Below, one piece after another: positions 43,395 through 53,197 of a stretch of DNA of 64,000 nucleotides. Each line of letters begins with the position of its first letter. Positions within the stretch are counted from its first letter, which is position 1. Position numbers and translations under genes: made by a program. Under the pieces are notes generated by a model. It was given only the letters and a program-made list of their open reading frames with translations, searched no databases and was not told where the DNA came from. The DNA lies in NCBI RefSeq assembly GCF_013372265.1, contig NZ_CP054051.1, forward strand, positions 434,001-498,000, read 5' to 3'. The DNA comes from Aliarcobacter cibarius. GTDB taxonomy: Bacteria > Campylobacterota > Campylobacteria > Campylobacterales > Arcobacteraceae.

Positions 43395-44603
43395 ATGAAT
43401 ATAGATTTTAAAGAACTGGCAAATAAATATCAAACACCTTATTATGTTTATGATTTTGATCATATTACAGCGCAATATACAGAACTAAAAGAGTCTTTCA
43501 GAGCAAGAAAATCATTAATTGCTTATGCCGTTAAAGCTAATTCAAATTTAAGCGTTATAAAACATCTTGCAACTCTTGGTGCAGGTGCAGATTGTGTAAG
43601 TATAGGAGAAGTTAAAAGAGCTTTAAAAGTAGGAATCCCTTCATATAAAATAATTTTTTCAGGTGTTGGAAAAAGTGATGATGAGATTAGAGAAGCTTTA
43701 AAATTAGATATATTACTTATAAATGTTGAAAGTGCTGAAGAGTTAAATAGAGTTGAACTAATAGCAAAAGAATTAAATAAAATTGCAAGAATTTCAATAA
43801 GAGTAAATCCAAATATTGATCCAAAAACACATCCTTATATTTCAACAGGGCTTCATGAAAACAAATTTGGTGTAGATATTGATACTGCTAAAAGAATGTA
43901 TATCCAATGTAAAAATAGTGAATTTTTAGAACCAACAGGAATTCATTGTCATATAGGTTCACAACTTACTCAACTTCAACCAATTAAAGATGCTATAAAA
44001 ATAGTTGCGGATTTAGTTAGAAATTTAAAAGCAATAAAAATAGAGTTATCATTTATGGACGTTGGTGGAGGATTAGGAATAGTTTACAAAGATGAAACAC
44101 TAATTAATACATATGAATATGCACAATCTATTTTAGATACTATGTTTGGACTTGATTTAACAGTTATTTGTGAACCAGGAAGATTTATTGTGGGAAATTC
44201 TGGAGTTTTTGTAACAAAAGTTTTATATGAAAAAGTAAATGGTAATAAAAGATTTGTTATTGTAGATGGTGCAATGAATGATTTGATTAGACCAGCTTTA
44301 TATAATGCTTATCATAGAATTGAAGTGTTAAATGATAATAAAGAGTTTAGTGATTGTAATATTGTAGGACCTGTTTGCGAAAGTGGAGATTTTTTTGCAA
44401 AGAATATCGAATTACCAAAAACTACTCACAACGATTTAGTTGCAATTTATAGTGCAGGAGCTTATGGTTTCACAATGGCAAGTAACTATAATACAAGAGG
44501 AAGAGTTGCTGAAATTGCTGTTGAGAATGGGATTGATAGATTAATTAGAAGAAGAGAAACTTTTGAAGATTTAATTGCTTTAGAAGAAGAGTTCATTAAA
44601 TAA
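43395..44603 (+). CDS. lysA: diaminopimelate decarboxylase
   Basis: LysA makes lysine from meso-diaminopimelate with PLP. The 402-residue protein shows YAVKANSNLSV (PLP Lys), HCHIGSQ-like IHCHIGSQL, the Gly-rich DVGGGLGI, CEPGRF, the Cys in GPVCESGDF, and SAGAYGFTMASNYN. AGAGGATTATTAA precedes the ATG. It leads the lysA-pheA-hisC-dxs run with gaps of 11, 10 and 8 bases. Confidence 0.96.
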   Translation: MNIDFKELANKYQTPYYVYDFDHITAQYTELKESFRARKSLIAYAVKANSNLSVIKHLATLGAGADCVSIGEVKRALKVGIPSYKIIFSGVGKSDDEIREALKLDILLINVESAEELNRVELIAKELNKIARISIRVNPNIDPKTHPYISTGLHENKFGVDIDTAKRMYIQCKNSEFLEPTGIHCHIGSQLTQLQPIKDAIKIVADLVRNLKAIKIELSFMDVGGGLGIVYKDETLINTYEYAQSILDTMFGLDLTVICEPGRFIVGNSGVFVTKVLYEKVNGNKRFVIVDGAMNDLIRPALYNAYHRIEVLNDNKEFSDCNIVGPVCESGDFFAKNIELPKTTHNDLVAIYSAGAYGFTMASNYNTRGRVAEIAVENGIDRLIRRRETFEDLIALEEEFIK

Positions 44604-44614
44604 GGTAAGTTTAT

Positions 44615-45694
44615 ATGGCAAATGAAGATGGATTATTAGAACTAAGAGAACAATTAGATAGTATTGATAACAAAATTCTAGATCTACTAAATAATAGAAT
44701 GAAATTGGTTCATAAAGTAGGCGCTCTAAAAGCAAAAAGTGGTGGAGCTATTTACAGACCTGAAAGAGAAAAATCAATTATTGATAGATTAGAAAAAATA
44801 AATAATGAAAAAAATGGTCTATTAAATAGAAATGCTATTGAAGCATTATTTTTAGAGATTTTTGCAATATCAAGAAATATAGAGTTACCAGAAAATATTG
44901 GATATCTTGGTCCTCAAGGAAGTTTTACACATCAAGCAGCAGAAGCTAGATTTGGCGCTATGAGTTCTTATGTTTCAATTAGTTCTATTAAAGGAATCTT
45001 CAAAGAATTAGAATTAAAAAAGATAAAATACGGTGTTGTTCCTATAGAAAATTCGTCTAATGGAATAGTAAACGATACTATAAATGGGTTTTCAAATTTT
45101 AATTCAAAAATTATTGCTGAAGTTGTTTTAAATATTCATCATACATTAGCAACAACTTGTGATAAAATTTCTGATATAAAGAAAATATATTCAAAAGATA
45201 TAGCTTTTGATCAATGTAGAAAGTTTTTAACGAATTTTGGATTAGATGAAGTAGAATTAATTCCTGTTGAATCTACTACCAAAGCTGCAAAATTATCAGC
45301 AATTGAACCAAATAGTGCAGCAATTTGTCCTCATGTTGCTGCAAAATTGTATAATCTTCCAATATTATTTGAAAATATTGAAGATAAAGACAATAATAAA
45401 ACTAGATTTTTTATATTAAGTGATTTTGAAAACACTCCAAGTGGAAATGATAAGACTTCAATTTTAGTAAATCTTCCAGATGAACAAGGATCTCTAGTGA
45501 AGTTTTTAAATGATTTTAATGATGCAGGAATAAATTTAACAAAAATAAAATCTCATATAGTAGAAGGAAATTCTATATTTTTTATAGATTTTGATGGACA
45601 CAAAGATGATGAAAATGTTAAAAAAGTTTTAGAAAAACATAAATCAAGTATTAAGATTTTAGGATCTTACGTTAAAGAGATAAAAGATATTTAA
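44615..45694 (+). CDS. pheA: bifunctional chorismate mutase/prephenate dehydratase
   Basis: PheA makes phenylpyruvate from chorismate. Three parts are visible in 359 residues: an AroQ chorismate mutase (about 1-90, [20 protein letters not shown]), the dehydratase (about 97-270, [26 protein letters not shown], the TRF motif in NKTRFFIL) and a C-terminal ACT domain (about 280-355) for phenylalanine feedback. AGGTAAGTTTAT precedes the ATG. It lies between lysA and hisC. Confidence 0.96.
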   Translation: MANEDGLLELREQLDSIDNKILDLLNNRMKLVHKVGALKAKSGGAIYRPEREKSIIDRLEKINNEKNGLLNRNAIEALFLEIFAISRNIELPENIGYLGPQGSFTHQAAEARFGAMSSYVSISSIKGIFKELELKKIKYGVVPIENSSNGIVNDTINGFSNFNSKIIAEVVLNIHHTLATTCDKISDIKKIYSKDIAFDQCRKFLTNFGLDEVELIPVESTTKAAKLSAIEPNSAAICPHVAAKLYNLPILFENIEDKDNNKTRFFILSDFENTPSGNDKTSILVNLPDEQGSLVKFLNDFNDAGINLTKIKSHIVEGNSIFFIDFDGHKDDENVKKVLEKHKSSIKILGSYVKEIKDI

Positions 45695-45704
45695 AGGAAA
45701 AATT

Positions 45705-46808
45705 ATGAAATTTAATAAAGTATTGAAAAATTTATCAACTTATGAAGCTGGAAAACCAATTGAATTAGTTGTAAGAGAATATGGTATAGATCCAAAAGAG
45801 GTTGTAAAATTAGCTTCTAATGAAAATCCATATGGAACAAGTCCTAAAGTTGTTGCAAAAATAGAGAGTTTGGCAAAAAATATGTATTTATATCCAGATG
45901 ATTCTATGTTTGAATTAAAAGAAGCATTAGCAAATAAATTTGATTTAGAAAGTAAAAATGTAATTATTGGTTCAGGAAGTGATCAAATTTTAGAGTTTTG
46001 CATCCATGCAAAATGTAAAAAGAAATCAAATGTTTTAATGGCAAAAACTACATTTGCAATGTATGAAATTTATTCAAAACAAGTTGGAGCAAATGTTATA
46101 AAAACAGAAAGTAGCCAACATAATTTAAAAGAGCTTTCAAAATTATATAAAAAACATGGGGCAGATGTAATTTTTCTTTGTATTCCTAATAATCCATTAG
46201 GTGAATGTTTAGACAAAGATGAAGTTTATGAATTTTTAAAAACTATTGATAAAAATACATTAGTTGTAGTTGATGGTGCTTATCAAGAATATGCAAGTTT
46301 TAAAGATGAGAAAAAAAGAATTTGTCCAAAAGATTTAATCTCTAAATTTCCAAATGCAATTTATTTAGGAACTTTTTCAAAAGCTTATGCTCTTGGAGGA
46401 ATGAGAGTTGGTTATGGTTTAGCTCAACCTGAAATTATTTCAACTTTCTATAAAATTAGAGCACCTTTTAATATTACAACTTTAAGTTTAGCAGCTGCAA
46501 TTGAAGCTTTAAAAGATGAAGATTTTGTAAAAGAGTGTATTGCAAAAAACTTTATTGAAATGAAAAGATACGAAGAGTATGCATCTAAAAAAGGATTTGA
46601 ATATATACCTTCATATACAAATTTTATTACAATATTATTCAAAGATTTTGTTTCAAAAACAGTTGCTCAAAAACTTCTTGAAAGAGGAATGATTGTAAGA
46701 GATTTAACAGGGTATGGTTTAAATGCAATAAGAGTTACTATTGGAACAAATGATCAAAATACAAAGTTGTTTAAATTATTAGATGAAGTTTTAGAAGGGT
46801 TAAAATAG
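45705..46808 (+). CDS. hisC: histidinol-phosphate aminotransferase
   Basis: HisC is a PLP aminotransferase of histidine synthesis that in many bacteria also acts on phenylpyruvate, which suits its place after pheA. The 367-residue class I/II protein shows [10 protein letters not shown], the NNPLGE motif, VVDGAYQEY, the PLP Lys in [15 protein letters not shown] and the Arg in IRVTIGT. AAAGGAAAAATT precedes the ATG. dxs follows after 8 bases. Confidence 0.95.
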   Translation: MKFNKVLKNLSTYEAGKPIELVVREYGIDPKEVVKLASNENPYGTSPKVVAKIESLAKNMYLYPDDSMFELKEALANKFDLESKNVIIGSGSDQILEFCIHAKCKKKSNVLMAKTTFAMYEIYSKQVGANVIKTESSQHNLKELSKLYKKHGADVIFLCIPNNPLGECLDKDEVYEFLKTIDKNTLVVVDGAYQEYASFKDEKKRICPKDLISKFPNAIYLGTFSKAYALGGMRVGYGLAQPEIISTFYKIRAPFNITTLSLAAAIEALKDEDFVKECIAKNFIEMKRYEEYASKKGFEYIPSYTNFITILFKDFVSKTVAQKLLERGMIVRDLTGYGLNAIRVTIGTNDQNTKLFKLLDEVLEGLK

Positions 46809-46816
46809 TAGATATT

Positions 46817-48625
46817 ATGGAAATAAAAGGAAAATCAGTAGAAGAATTAGAAGAGGTAGCTTCTAAAATTAGGGAGAGAATTATTGATGTGGTATCAAGA
46901 AAAGGTGGTCACTTCTCTTCAACTTTAGGAGCTGTTGAACTAACTCTTGGAATGCATTATGTATTTGATGTAAATAGTGATCCTTTTATTTTTGATGTTT
47001 CTCATCAATGTTATGCTCATAAACTTTTGACAAATAGATGGGAAGAATTTGAAACTATAAGACAGTTTGGTGGATTATGTGGATTTACTAAACCAAATGA
47101 AAGCAATGCAGATTATTTTGTTGCAGGTCATAGTTCTACTTCAATTTCTCTTGCTGTTGGTGCTGCAAAATCAATAAAACTAAAAAATCAAGATAGAGTA
47201 CCTGTTGTTATGATAGGTGATGGTTCTATGAGTGCTGGTATGGTATATGAAGCCTTAAATGAACTAGGAGATTTAAAACTTCCTGTCGTGATAATTTTAA
47301 ATGATAATGAAATGAGTATTGCAAAGCCAATAGGCGCAATATCAAAATATTTATCAAAAATTCTTGCAGGAAAATTTTATCAAAGTTTTAAAGCAAGAGT
47401 AGATAAATTTATTAGAAATAATATGCCTGAAGGTACAACATATTTAGCAAAAAGATTAGAAAGTTCAATTAAGTTAATAACTCCTGGAATATTGTTTGAA
47501 GAGATGGGAATAGATTATATTGGACCAATTGATGGTCATGATATTGAAGAGATAATTGATACTTTAAATATTGCAAAATCTATGCAAAAACCTGTTATTG
47601 TACACGCAAAAACAGTAAAAGGTAAAGGTTATAAAATAGCTGAAGGTCAACATGAACATTGGCATGGAGTAGGTCCTTTTAATGTAGAAGATGGTGAATT
47701 TATTAAAAAATCTACACAAAAAAGTGCAACATCAGTTTATTCGTATAGTCTTTTAAATCTTGCAAAAAAATATGAAAATGTAGTTGGTGTAACTGCTGCA
47801 ATGCCAAGTGGTACAGGGGTAGATAAATTGATTGAAGCTTATCCTAATAGATTTTGGGATGTTGCAATTGCAGAGCAACATGCAGTTACTTCAATGGCTG
47901 CTATGGCAAAAGAAGGATTTAAACCTTTTATAACTATTTATTCTACTTTTTTACAAAGAGGATTTGATCAAATAATTCATGATGTATCTATTATGAATCT
48001 ACCTGTTGTATTTGCTATGGATAGAGCAGGAATTGTAGGTAATGATGGTGAAACACATCAAGGGGCTTTTGATATAAATTTTCTAAGGTTTATCCCAAAC
48101 ATGATTTTATTTGCTCCTAGAGATAATGAAACATTAGAAAATTCATTGGAATTTGCTTATACTTTAAGTAGTCCTTGTGCTATTAGATATCCAAGAGGTT
48201 CTTTTAAAGAACTAGATTTTAAAGCTACTAATTTTGAATTAGGTAAAGCAGAATTATTAAAAGATGGTAACTCAAATAAACTTTTTATAGGATATGGAAA
48301 TGGTGTATCAAAAGCAATAGATGTAGAGAAACTTCATGAAGAAGATATTGCTATTTTAGATTTAAGATTTATAAAACCAATTGATAAAAATATATTAAAA
48401 ACTCTTAGTGATAAATATGATAGTTGGTATGTGTTTAGTGATTCTCAAAAACAAGGCGGTGTTGCAAGTGCAATAATGGAAGCTTTAAGTGAATTAGAAA
48501 TTACAAATATAAATATAAAATCTTTTGAATATGAAGATAGTTTTATTGAGCATGGAGATACAACTAAAGTTGAAGAATCTTTAGGACTTTTAGCTAAACA
48601 ATTAGTCTTATTAGTCGATAAATAG
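46817..48625 (+). CDS. dxs: 1-deoxy-D-xylulose-5-phosphate synthase
   Basis: Dxs condenses pyruvate and glyceraldehyde 3-phosphate, the first step of the MEP isoprenoid route, with thiamine diphosphate. The 602-residue protein shows the His of the N-terminal GGHFSST, the ThDP motif GDGSMSAGMVYEALNE...NDNEMS, YIGPIDGHD, and the transketolase domain with EQHAVTSMAAMAKEG and MDRAGIVGNDGETHQG. It is slightly shorter than E. coli Dxs (620). The ATG has only GTAGATATT upstream, so coupling to hisC is likely. Confidence 0.95.
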   Translation: MEIKGKSVEELEEVASKIRERIIDVVSRKGGHFSSTLGAVELTLGMHYVFDVNSDPFIFDVSHQCYAHKLLTNRWEEFETIRQFGGLCGFTKPNESNADYFVAGHSSTSISLAVGAAKSIKLKNQDRVPVVMIGDGSMSAGMVYEALNELGDLKLPVVIILNDNEMSIAKPIGAISKYLSKILAGKFYQSFKARVDKFIRNNMPEGTTYLAKRLESSIKLITPGILFEEMGIDYIGPIDGHDIEEIIDTLNIAKSMQKPVIVHAKTVKGKGYKIAEGQHEHWHGVGPFNVEDGEFIKKSTQKSATSVYSYSLLNLAKKYENVVGVTAAMPSGTGVDKLIEAYPNRFWDVAIAEQHAVTSMAAMAKEGFKPFITIYSTFLQRGFDQIIHDVSIMNLPVVFAMDRAGIVGNDGETHQGAFDINFLRFIPNMILFAPRDNETLENSLEFAYTLSSPCAIRYPRGSFKELDFKATNFELGKAELLKDGNSNKLFIGYGNGVSKAIDVEKLHEEDIAILDLRFIKPIDKNILKTLSDKYDSWYVFSDSQKQGGVASAIMEALSELEITNINIKSFEYEDSFIEHGDTTKVEESLGLLAKQLVLLVDK

Positions 48626-48646
48626 GACAAATAGTATCCTATTTTT
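48620..48646 (+). terminator. terminator at the end of dxs
   Basis: AAATAGGA (48620-48627) and TCCTATTT (48637-48644) form an 8-bp stem with a 9-base loop, followed by TT. The stem includes the dxs TAG (48623-48625). A second T-run lies at 48652-48658. Confidence 0.6.
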
Positions 48647-48748
48647 ATATGTTTTTTTATTATTTTATTCAAAAATAACTATTAATTTAACTTTCATTTA
48701 ATAATTTTTATCCTAAGATTAATAAAATCAAATAGGAGGATTTTAATT

Positions 48749-49771
48749 ATGAAACTAAAAATTTCTTTAGTAGTACTTTTAGGTGCAAGTAGTTTATTTG
48801 CTAGCAGTGAATTGGTTACGAAAGCGAAAAATGCTGGTTTAGAGCCAATACCAAGTTCAAAACCAGAGCTTATGAAATTAATTGATGATAAAAAAGACCC
48901 AATTACGGATGCAAAAGTAGAGTTAGGGAAAAAACTATATTTTGATCCAAGATTATCTAGAAGTAATTTAATCTCTTGTAATACATGTCATAACCTTGGA
49001 CTTGGTGGAGCTGATGGAGTTCCAGCAGCAATTGGACATGGATGGACAGCAAATCCACATCATTTAAACTCACCAACAGTTTATAACTCAGTGTTCTTTA
49101 AAGCACAATTTTGGGATGGAAGAAGTCCACATTTAGCTGATCAAGCACAAGGTCCAGTTCAAGCAGGTCCAGAAATGGCAGCACCACCAGCATTAGTTGA
49201 GGAAAGAATTAATTCAATTCCAGCTTATGTTGATGAATTTAAAAATGCTTATGGAAAAGATGTAAAAGTTGATTTTGCAAAAATTACTGAAACTATTGCA
49301 ACTTTTGAAAAAACTCTTGTTACTCCATCAAGATTTGATAAATTCTTAAGTGGTGATTCAAAAGCTTTAACTAAAGAAGAACAAGAAGGGCTAACTACAT
49401 TTATAGATAAAGGTTGTACAGCTTGTCATACAGGAATTGCTCTTGGTGGAACAATGCAACCATTCCAAGTTGCTCAACAATATAAATTCACAAATGTAGG
49501 TGATTTTAAAGGTGATAAAAATGGAATGGTTAAAACTCCAACTCTAAGAAATATTACTGAAACAGCACCATACTTCCATAATGGACAAATTTGGTCATTA
49601 AATGATGCAGTAAAAGAGATGGGTTCTGTACAATTAGGAATAACTATTACAGATGCAGATGCAGCTAAAATAGTAACATTCTTAAAAGCATTAAAAGGTG
49701 ATAAACCAGCTATAGTTTATCCACAACTACCAGAGTCTACTGATAAAACTCCAAAACCATCTTTTGATTAA
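48749..49771 (+). CDS. di-heme cytochrome c peroxidase
   Basis: The enzyme reduces hydrogen peroxide to water in the periplasm with electrons from cytochrome c. The 340-residue protein has a signal peptide (MKLKISLVVLLGASSLFA) and two heme c sites: CNTCH (Cys77/Cys80/His81) and CTACH (Cys223/Cys226/His227). Other family blocks are LGKKLYFDPRLS, FWDGRSPHLADQA, VPTSRFDKFL-like VTPSRFDKFL and TPTLRNITETAPYFHNG. AGGAGGATTTTAATT precedes the ATG, a very strong ribosome site. It is a single gene. Confidence 0.95.
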   Translation: MKLKISLVVLLGASSLFASSELVTKAKNAGLEPIPSSKPELMKLIDDKKDPITDAKVELGKKLYFDPRLSRSNLISCNTCHNLGLGGADGVPAAIGHGWTANPHHLNSPTVYNSVFFKAQFWDGRSPHLADQAQGPVQAGPEMAAPPALVEERINSIPAYVDEFKNAYGKDVKVDFAKITETIATFEKTLVTPSRFDKFLSGDSKALTKEEQEGLTTFIDKGCTACHTGIALGGTMQPFQVAQQYKFTNVGDFKGDKNGMVKTPTLRNITETAPYFHNGQIWSLNDAVKEMGSVQLGITITDADAAKIVTFLKALKGDKPAIVYPQLPESTDKTPKPSFD

Positions 49772-49798
49772 AGGCTAGGGAAAATTCCCTAGTCTTTT
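49771..49798 (+). terminator. Rho-independent terminator after cytochrome c peroxidase
   Basis: CTAGGGAA (49775-49782) and TTCCCTAG (49785-49792) form a GC-richer stem, extended by AAGG/TCTT, and TCTTTT follows. It starts at the stop codon. Confidence 0.8.
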
Positions 49799-49835
49799 AA
49801 TATTAATAATAAATAATATTTAATCTTAGTAAAAT

Positions 49836-50384
49836 CTATATTTTTAGAAAAGGAATTAATTTTTCAATACTAAGTCCCATAGCTGTACTTTCAAGTCCAG
49901 TAATACTTTTTATATAAGGTTTACAAAAGTCTTCAACCATAATAGCACCCGCTTTACCAAAACACTTTCCACTATCTAAATAATTTATCATATCTTTTTC
50001 ATCAAATTTACTAAATTCATAAGCTGTAATTGAAATATCTATAAGTTCTATATTAAGGCTTTTATAAATCATACAAGTAATTACAGATGTTTTATTAGAA
50101 CTTTGAAGTTCTAGCATATATTTTGCATCTTGGTAATCTTTTGCTTTTCTTAAAAGTCTTCCTTCACAAGTTACAACACTATCTGCAACTAATAAAGGTA
50201 TTTCAATGCCGTAAGTGCTATATAATTCATTAAATTTACCTTTTGTTGCTAAGTAACAAAATTCTTTTGGATTTGTTGTTTTTATACTATCTTCATCGAA
50301 GCAACCACCACTTTGAATAAAATCTATTTTAAAATCTTTTAAGATTTTAGCTCTTGTCGGTGAATTTGAACCAAGTCTTATCAC
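49836..50384 (-). CDS. maf: Maf-family nucleotide pyrophosphatase
   Basis: Maf proteins hydrolyse non-canonical or pyrimidine nucleoside triphosphates and affect septum formation. The 182-residue protein opens with IRLGSNSPTRAKILKDF (the usual LASxSxxRxxxL), and has the Asp/Ser site VADSVVTCEGR and the end block GLESTAMGLSIEKL (the GxxxxxxGLP-like region). It is a little more divergent than classic Maf. It is divergent from the next membrane gene. Confidence 0.85.
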   Translation of the reverse strand: MIRLGSNSPTRAKILKDFKIDFIQSGGCFDEDSIKTTNPKEFCYLATKGKFNELYSTYGIEIPLLVADSVVTCEGRLLRKAKDYQDAKYMLELQSSNKTSVITCMIYKSLNIELIDISITAYEFSKFDEKDMINYLDSGKCFGKAGAIMVEDFCKPYIKSITGLESTAMGLSIEKLIPFLKI

Positions 50385-50423
50385 TAAGCATCCTTTTTTT
50401 CGTTGAATTATACTAAGTTTTTA

Positions 50424-50429
50424 TATAAT
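50424..50429 (+). promoter_or_regulatory. -10 box before the membrane protein gene
   Basis: A TATAAT lies 26 bases before the ATG at 50455 in the maf-divergent gap. No -35 consensus. Confidence 0.45.
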
Positions 50430-50454
50430 ACGATTTTAATAAATTAGGATTATC

Positions 50455-51735
50455 ATGATACTTCTTTCCAGATTCTCAGGACTTTTGATATTTTTGAGTT
50501 TTATTTTTGCAATTTATTCATATTTTATTGATGATAGCTTTAAAATATATTCTGTAAGTACTATTTGGATTGCTTCAGCTATACTTTTTTTTACAATAAA
50601 ATCAAAAAAACTAATTTTAATACTACTTTCTTTATCATTGCTATCTTTTTTATATAGTTATATAAAAGGATATAGTATAGATTTTATAAAAGCACTAAGT
50701 GTAAATTTATATCTACTTACACTTTTAATTTCTGTAGGTTTTTTAAAGCTTATAGCAACCCCTAGAAGAGATAAAGATGATTTACCAAATGGTAAGTCAT
50801 CTTTTATAAAAACATATATAGGAATTCATTTATTTGGTTCTATTATAAATCTATCAGCATTGCTTTTAGTAGCAGATAAAATGTATAAAAAAGCTAAATT
50901 GACACCTTTACAAATTATTGTGTTGACACGTTCATTTGCAAGTGATGCTTATTGGTCACCATTTTTTGTTGCCTTTGCCGCAGCTTTAACATATGCACCA
51001 AATTTAAACACTTATTCAATAATTTCATTTGGAATAGTTTTAGCATTTTTAGCATTTTTAATAACATATTTCGATGCTAGCAGAAATTTTGATTTAGATA
51101 ATTTTTATGGATATCCATTATCTTTACAAACTTTATATCTACCATTGATTTTATCTTTCTTTGTTTTAATAACACACAACTATTTTAAAGATTTAAAAAT
51201 CATTTTACTTATATCACTTTTTGCTTTTTTATTAACGATTTTGATTTTACCAATTAAAAAAGGTATCAAAGAAAGTATCAACATTCTAAAATTTCATATA
51301 ATAGATGAGTTACCAAAAATGAAAAGTGAAATTTCACTTTTCTTAGTAGCAGGACTATTTGGTATATTAGCTAGCAGTGTGTTAATAGGAATTAACTTTA
51401 AATTACCATTTCTTATTTTTGATTATAAAGTTGCATCTATTGTTTTATTTATTTTCATTCTTTTGGCATTTATAGGAATTCATCCAATTATATCAATATC
51501 TATTTTAGGTGATTTTTTTCAAAGTGCAAATCATACACTTCTGGCAATGACATTTTTAATGGCATGGGCAACAACAGTTTCGACATCACCAATTTCAGGT
51601 TTAAATCTTACAATGAGTGCTAGATATAATTGTGATCCAAAAGAAATATTTAAATTGAATATATTTTATGCAATAAAGATGTATTTAATATGCGTAATCT
51701 TGCTATTTTTTATGTCAAAATTTTTAGGTATTTAA
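50455..51735 (+). CDS. polytopic inner-membrane protein, possible transporter
   Basis: I do not recognise this 426-residue protein beyond its layout. It has about eleven to twelve hydrophobic helices with short loops. The patterns ASDAYWSPFFVAFAAAL and MAWATTVSTSPISGLNLTMSARY sit in corresponding parts of the two halves and carry polar residues within helices, as in ion-transporter-superfamily carriers. Its ATG follows TTAGGATTATC. It is a single gene with a terminator shared with the convergent NlpC/P60 gene. The substrate is unknown. Confidence 0.78.
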   Translation: MILLSRFSGLLIFLSFIFAIYSYFIDDSFKIYSVSTIWIASAILFFTIKSKKLILILLSLSLLSFLYSYIKGYSIDFIKALSVNLYLLTLLISVGFLKLIATPRRDKDDLPNGKSSFIKTYIGIHLFGSIINLSALLLVADKMYKKAKLTPLQIIVLTRSFASDAYWSPFFVAFAAALTYAPNLNTYSIISFGIVLAFLAFLITYFDASRNFDLDNFYGYPLSLQTLYLPLILSFFVLITHNYFKDLKIILLISLFAFLLTILILPIKKGIKESINILKFHIIDELPKMKSEISLFLVAGLFGILASSVLIGINFKLPFLIFDYKVASIVLFIFILLAFIGIHPIISISILGDFFQSANHTLLAMTFLMAWATTVSTSPISGLNLTMSARYNCDPKEIFKLNIFYAIKMYLICVILLFFMSKFLGI

Positions 51736-51746
51736 AAAGTTATATC

Positions 51747-51772
51747 AGAAGAGTTTAGTTTATAACTCTTCT
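51747..51772. terminator. bidirectional terminator hairpin
   Basis: AGAAGAGTT (51747-51755) and AACTCTTCT (51764-51772) form a perfect 9-bp stem with an 8-base loop, between convergent genes. It overlaps the end of the NlpC/P60 gene. Confidence 0.6.
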
Positions 51773-52474
51773 TGCAGTCCAGTAAGAATCTTTGTAAAAT
51801 GGTTTATCAAGTTTTGTATATTGTATACCTTTAATTGAAGCATGTAAGAATTCACCATTTCCTGTATAAACACCAACATGTTTATCTACTTTACTTGTTT
51901 TAAAGAATACTAAATCACCTGGTTGAAGTTCAGATTTTTTAACTTCAATTCCTTCATTAACTTGAGTTATTGTTGATCTAGAAAGTGTGTAATCAAATTT
52001 TTCTTTAAACATTTTCTGAATGAATGCAGAACAATCTATCCCATTTTTACCTGTTCCACCCATTCTGTATTTAATATGTTTTGTTTCGTTGTAAAATTCA
52101 TTAAATACTTTTACTTTCTCATTTTTATTTAAATATGCGTAGCTATTTGAATAATTGTTTTCACTTTTTTGATTTTTGTTTACTTTTGCAATTTTTTGCA
52201 ATTTTGTATTTTTATTTTTAGCTACTTTATTGTTAGTTTTAACAATCTTTTTATTTTCTACTTTATTTTTTGTAATTTTATTTTGCTGAGTAGATTTTGA
52301 TTTTTTATCTGTTTTAGTTTTTGTATTTTTACTTTGAATATTTTGTTTTTTTTGTTGAGGTTTTTGTTTTTCTATTTTAGATGAATTTTTACTACTTTGA
52401 TTCGCATACAAGTTACCCTGTATAGAAAAAAATAATAAAAATAACGTGGTTATGATTGAAATTTTCTTTAACAT
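51755..52474 (-). CDS. exported NlpC/P60 hydrolase with Lys/Asn-rich linker
   Basis: NlpC/P60 domains cut peptide stems of peptidoglycan. The 239-residue protein has a signal peptide (MLKKISIITTLFLLFFSIQGNLYA), a basic, low-complexity linker of about 90 residues rich in Lys, Asn, Gln and Thr, and a C-terminal domain with NGIDCSAF (catalytic Cys), KHVGVYTGNG (His) and FLHAS (third residue). The linker may bind the glycan layer or nucleic acid-like polyanions, but that is inference. It follows a paralogous lipoprotein gene by 12 bases. Confidence 0.88.
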   Translation of the reverse strand: MLKKISIITTLFLLFFSIQGNLYANQSSKNSSKIEKQKPQQKKQNIQSKNTKTKTDKKSKSTQQNKITKNKVENKKIVKTNNKVAKNKNTKLQKIAKVNKNQKSENNYSNSYAYLNKNEKVKVFNEFYNETKHIKYRMGGTGKNGIDCSAFIQKMFKEKFDYTLSRSTITQVNEGIEVKKSELQPGDLVFFKTSKVDKHVGVYTGNGEFLHASIKGIQYTKLDKPFYKDSYWTARRVIN

Positions 52475-52486
52475 TAATTTACCTTA

Positions 52487-53080
52487 CTATTTGAATACTC
52501 TTTGAGCTTTCCAATAATTTTTTGCGAAGTAATCACTTTCTAATTCTGAAATTGTTACTCCAATTTTTGTTGAAGCATGCATAAATTTTCCATCTTCAAT
52601 ATATATACCAACATGATTTGTTCTACCCGTTTTGAAAAATACTAAATCACCCATTTGAAGCTCAGATTTTTTTATTGGTTTTCCAATTCTTGCTTGCTCT
52701 CCAGTACTTCTTGGAAGAGTCAAATTAAACTTTTCTTTTAAAGCTTTTTGTACAAAACCAGAACAATCAATTCCATTCTTTGATGTTCCTCCCATTTTGT
52801 ATCTTACACCTTCCCAATTATTGTAAAAATCAAATAAATTGTTATTGATTTTTACTTGTTTTGAAGTATAGTCACTTTTTGTATTAAAAACATCAATATT
52901 TTTAGCTTTATTCACATTTAACTTATTGTTAGGAAATGTTGCCTTTTGATGTATAGAGACCTGTTTTTCAGTATTTTGATACTTCGAAATATCCACTTTC
53001 TCTTCAGTTGTTTTATAAGAACAACCTGTGAAAAACAGGGTACTAAGCAGTGTAATAACAAATATTTTACCGGCTTTCAT
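52487..53080 (-). CDS. NlpC/P60 hydrolase lipoprotein
   Basis: This 197-residue paralogue has a lipoprotein signal (MKAGKIFVITLLSTLFFTGC, Cys20) and a shorter linker (about 21-95). The domain shows NGIDCSGFVQKAL (Cys), NHVGIYIEDG (His) and FMHAS. It resembles the Spr/MepS type that trims cross-links for cell-wall growth. AGGGGAGTTAAACTAT precedes the ATG. It is upstream of the second NlpC/P60 gene in one unit; the two domains are similar, so they come from duplication. Confidence 0.9.
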   Translation of the reverse strand: MKAGKIFVITLLSTLFFTGCSYKTTEEKVDISKYQNTEKQVSIHQKATFPNNKLNVNKAKNIDVFNTKSDYTSKQVKINNNLFDFYNNWEGVRYKMGGTSKNGIDCSGFVQKALKEKFNLTLPRSTGEQARIGKPIKKSELQMGDLVFFKTGRTNHVGIYIEDGKFMHASTKIGVTISELESDYFAKNYWKAQRVFK

Positions 53081-53197
53081 ATAGTTTAACTCCCCTTTTT
53101 TTAGTGAAAAAATTTCTTTATCTTAGTTAAAAATTGTAAATATGTCAAGTCTAAAAATTTAAATAGTATAATGAACTTTTATTTTATGGGGGCTAAA

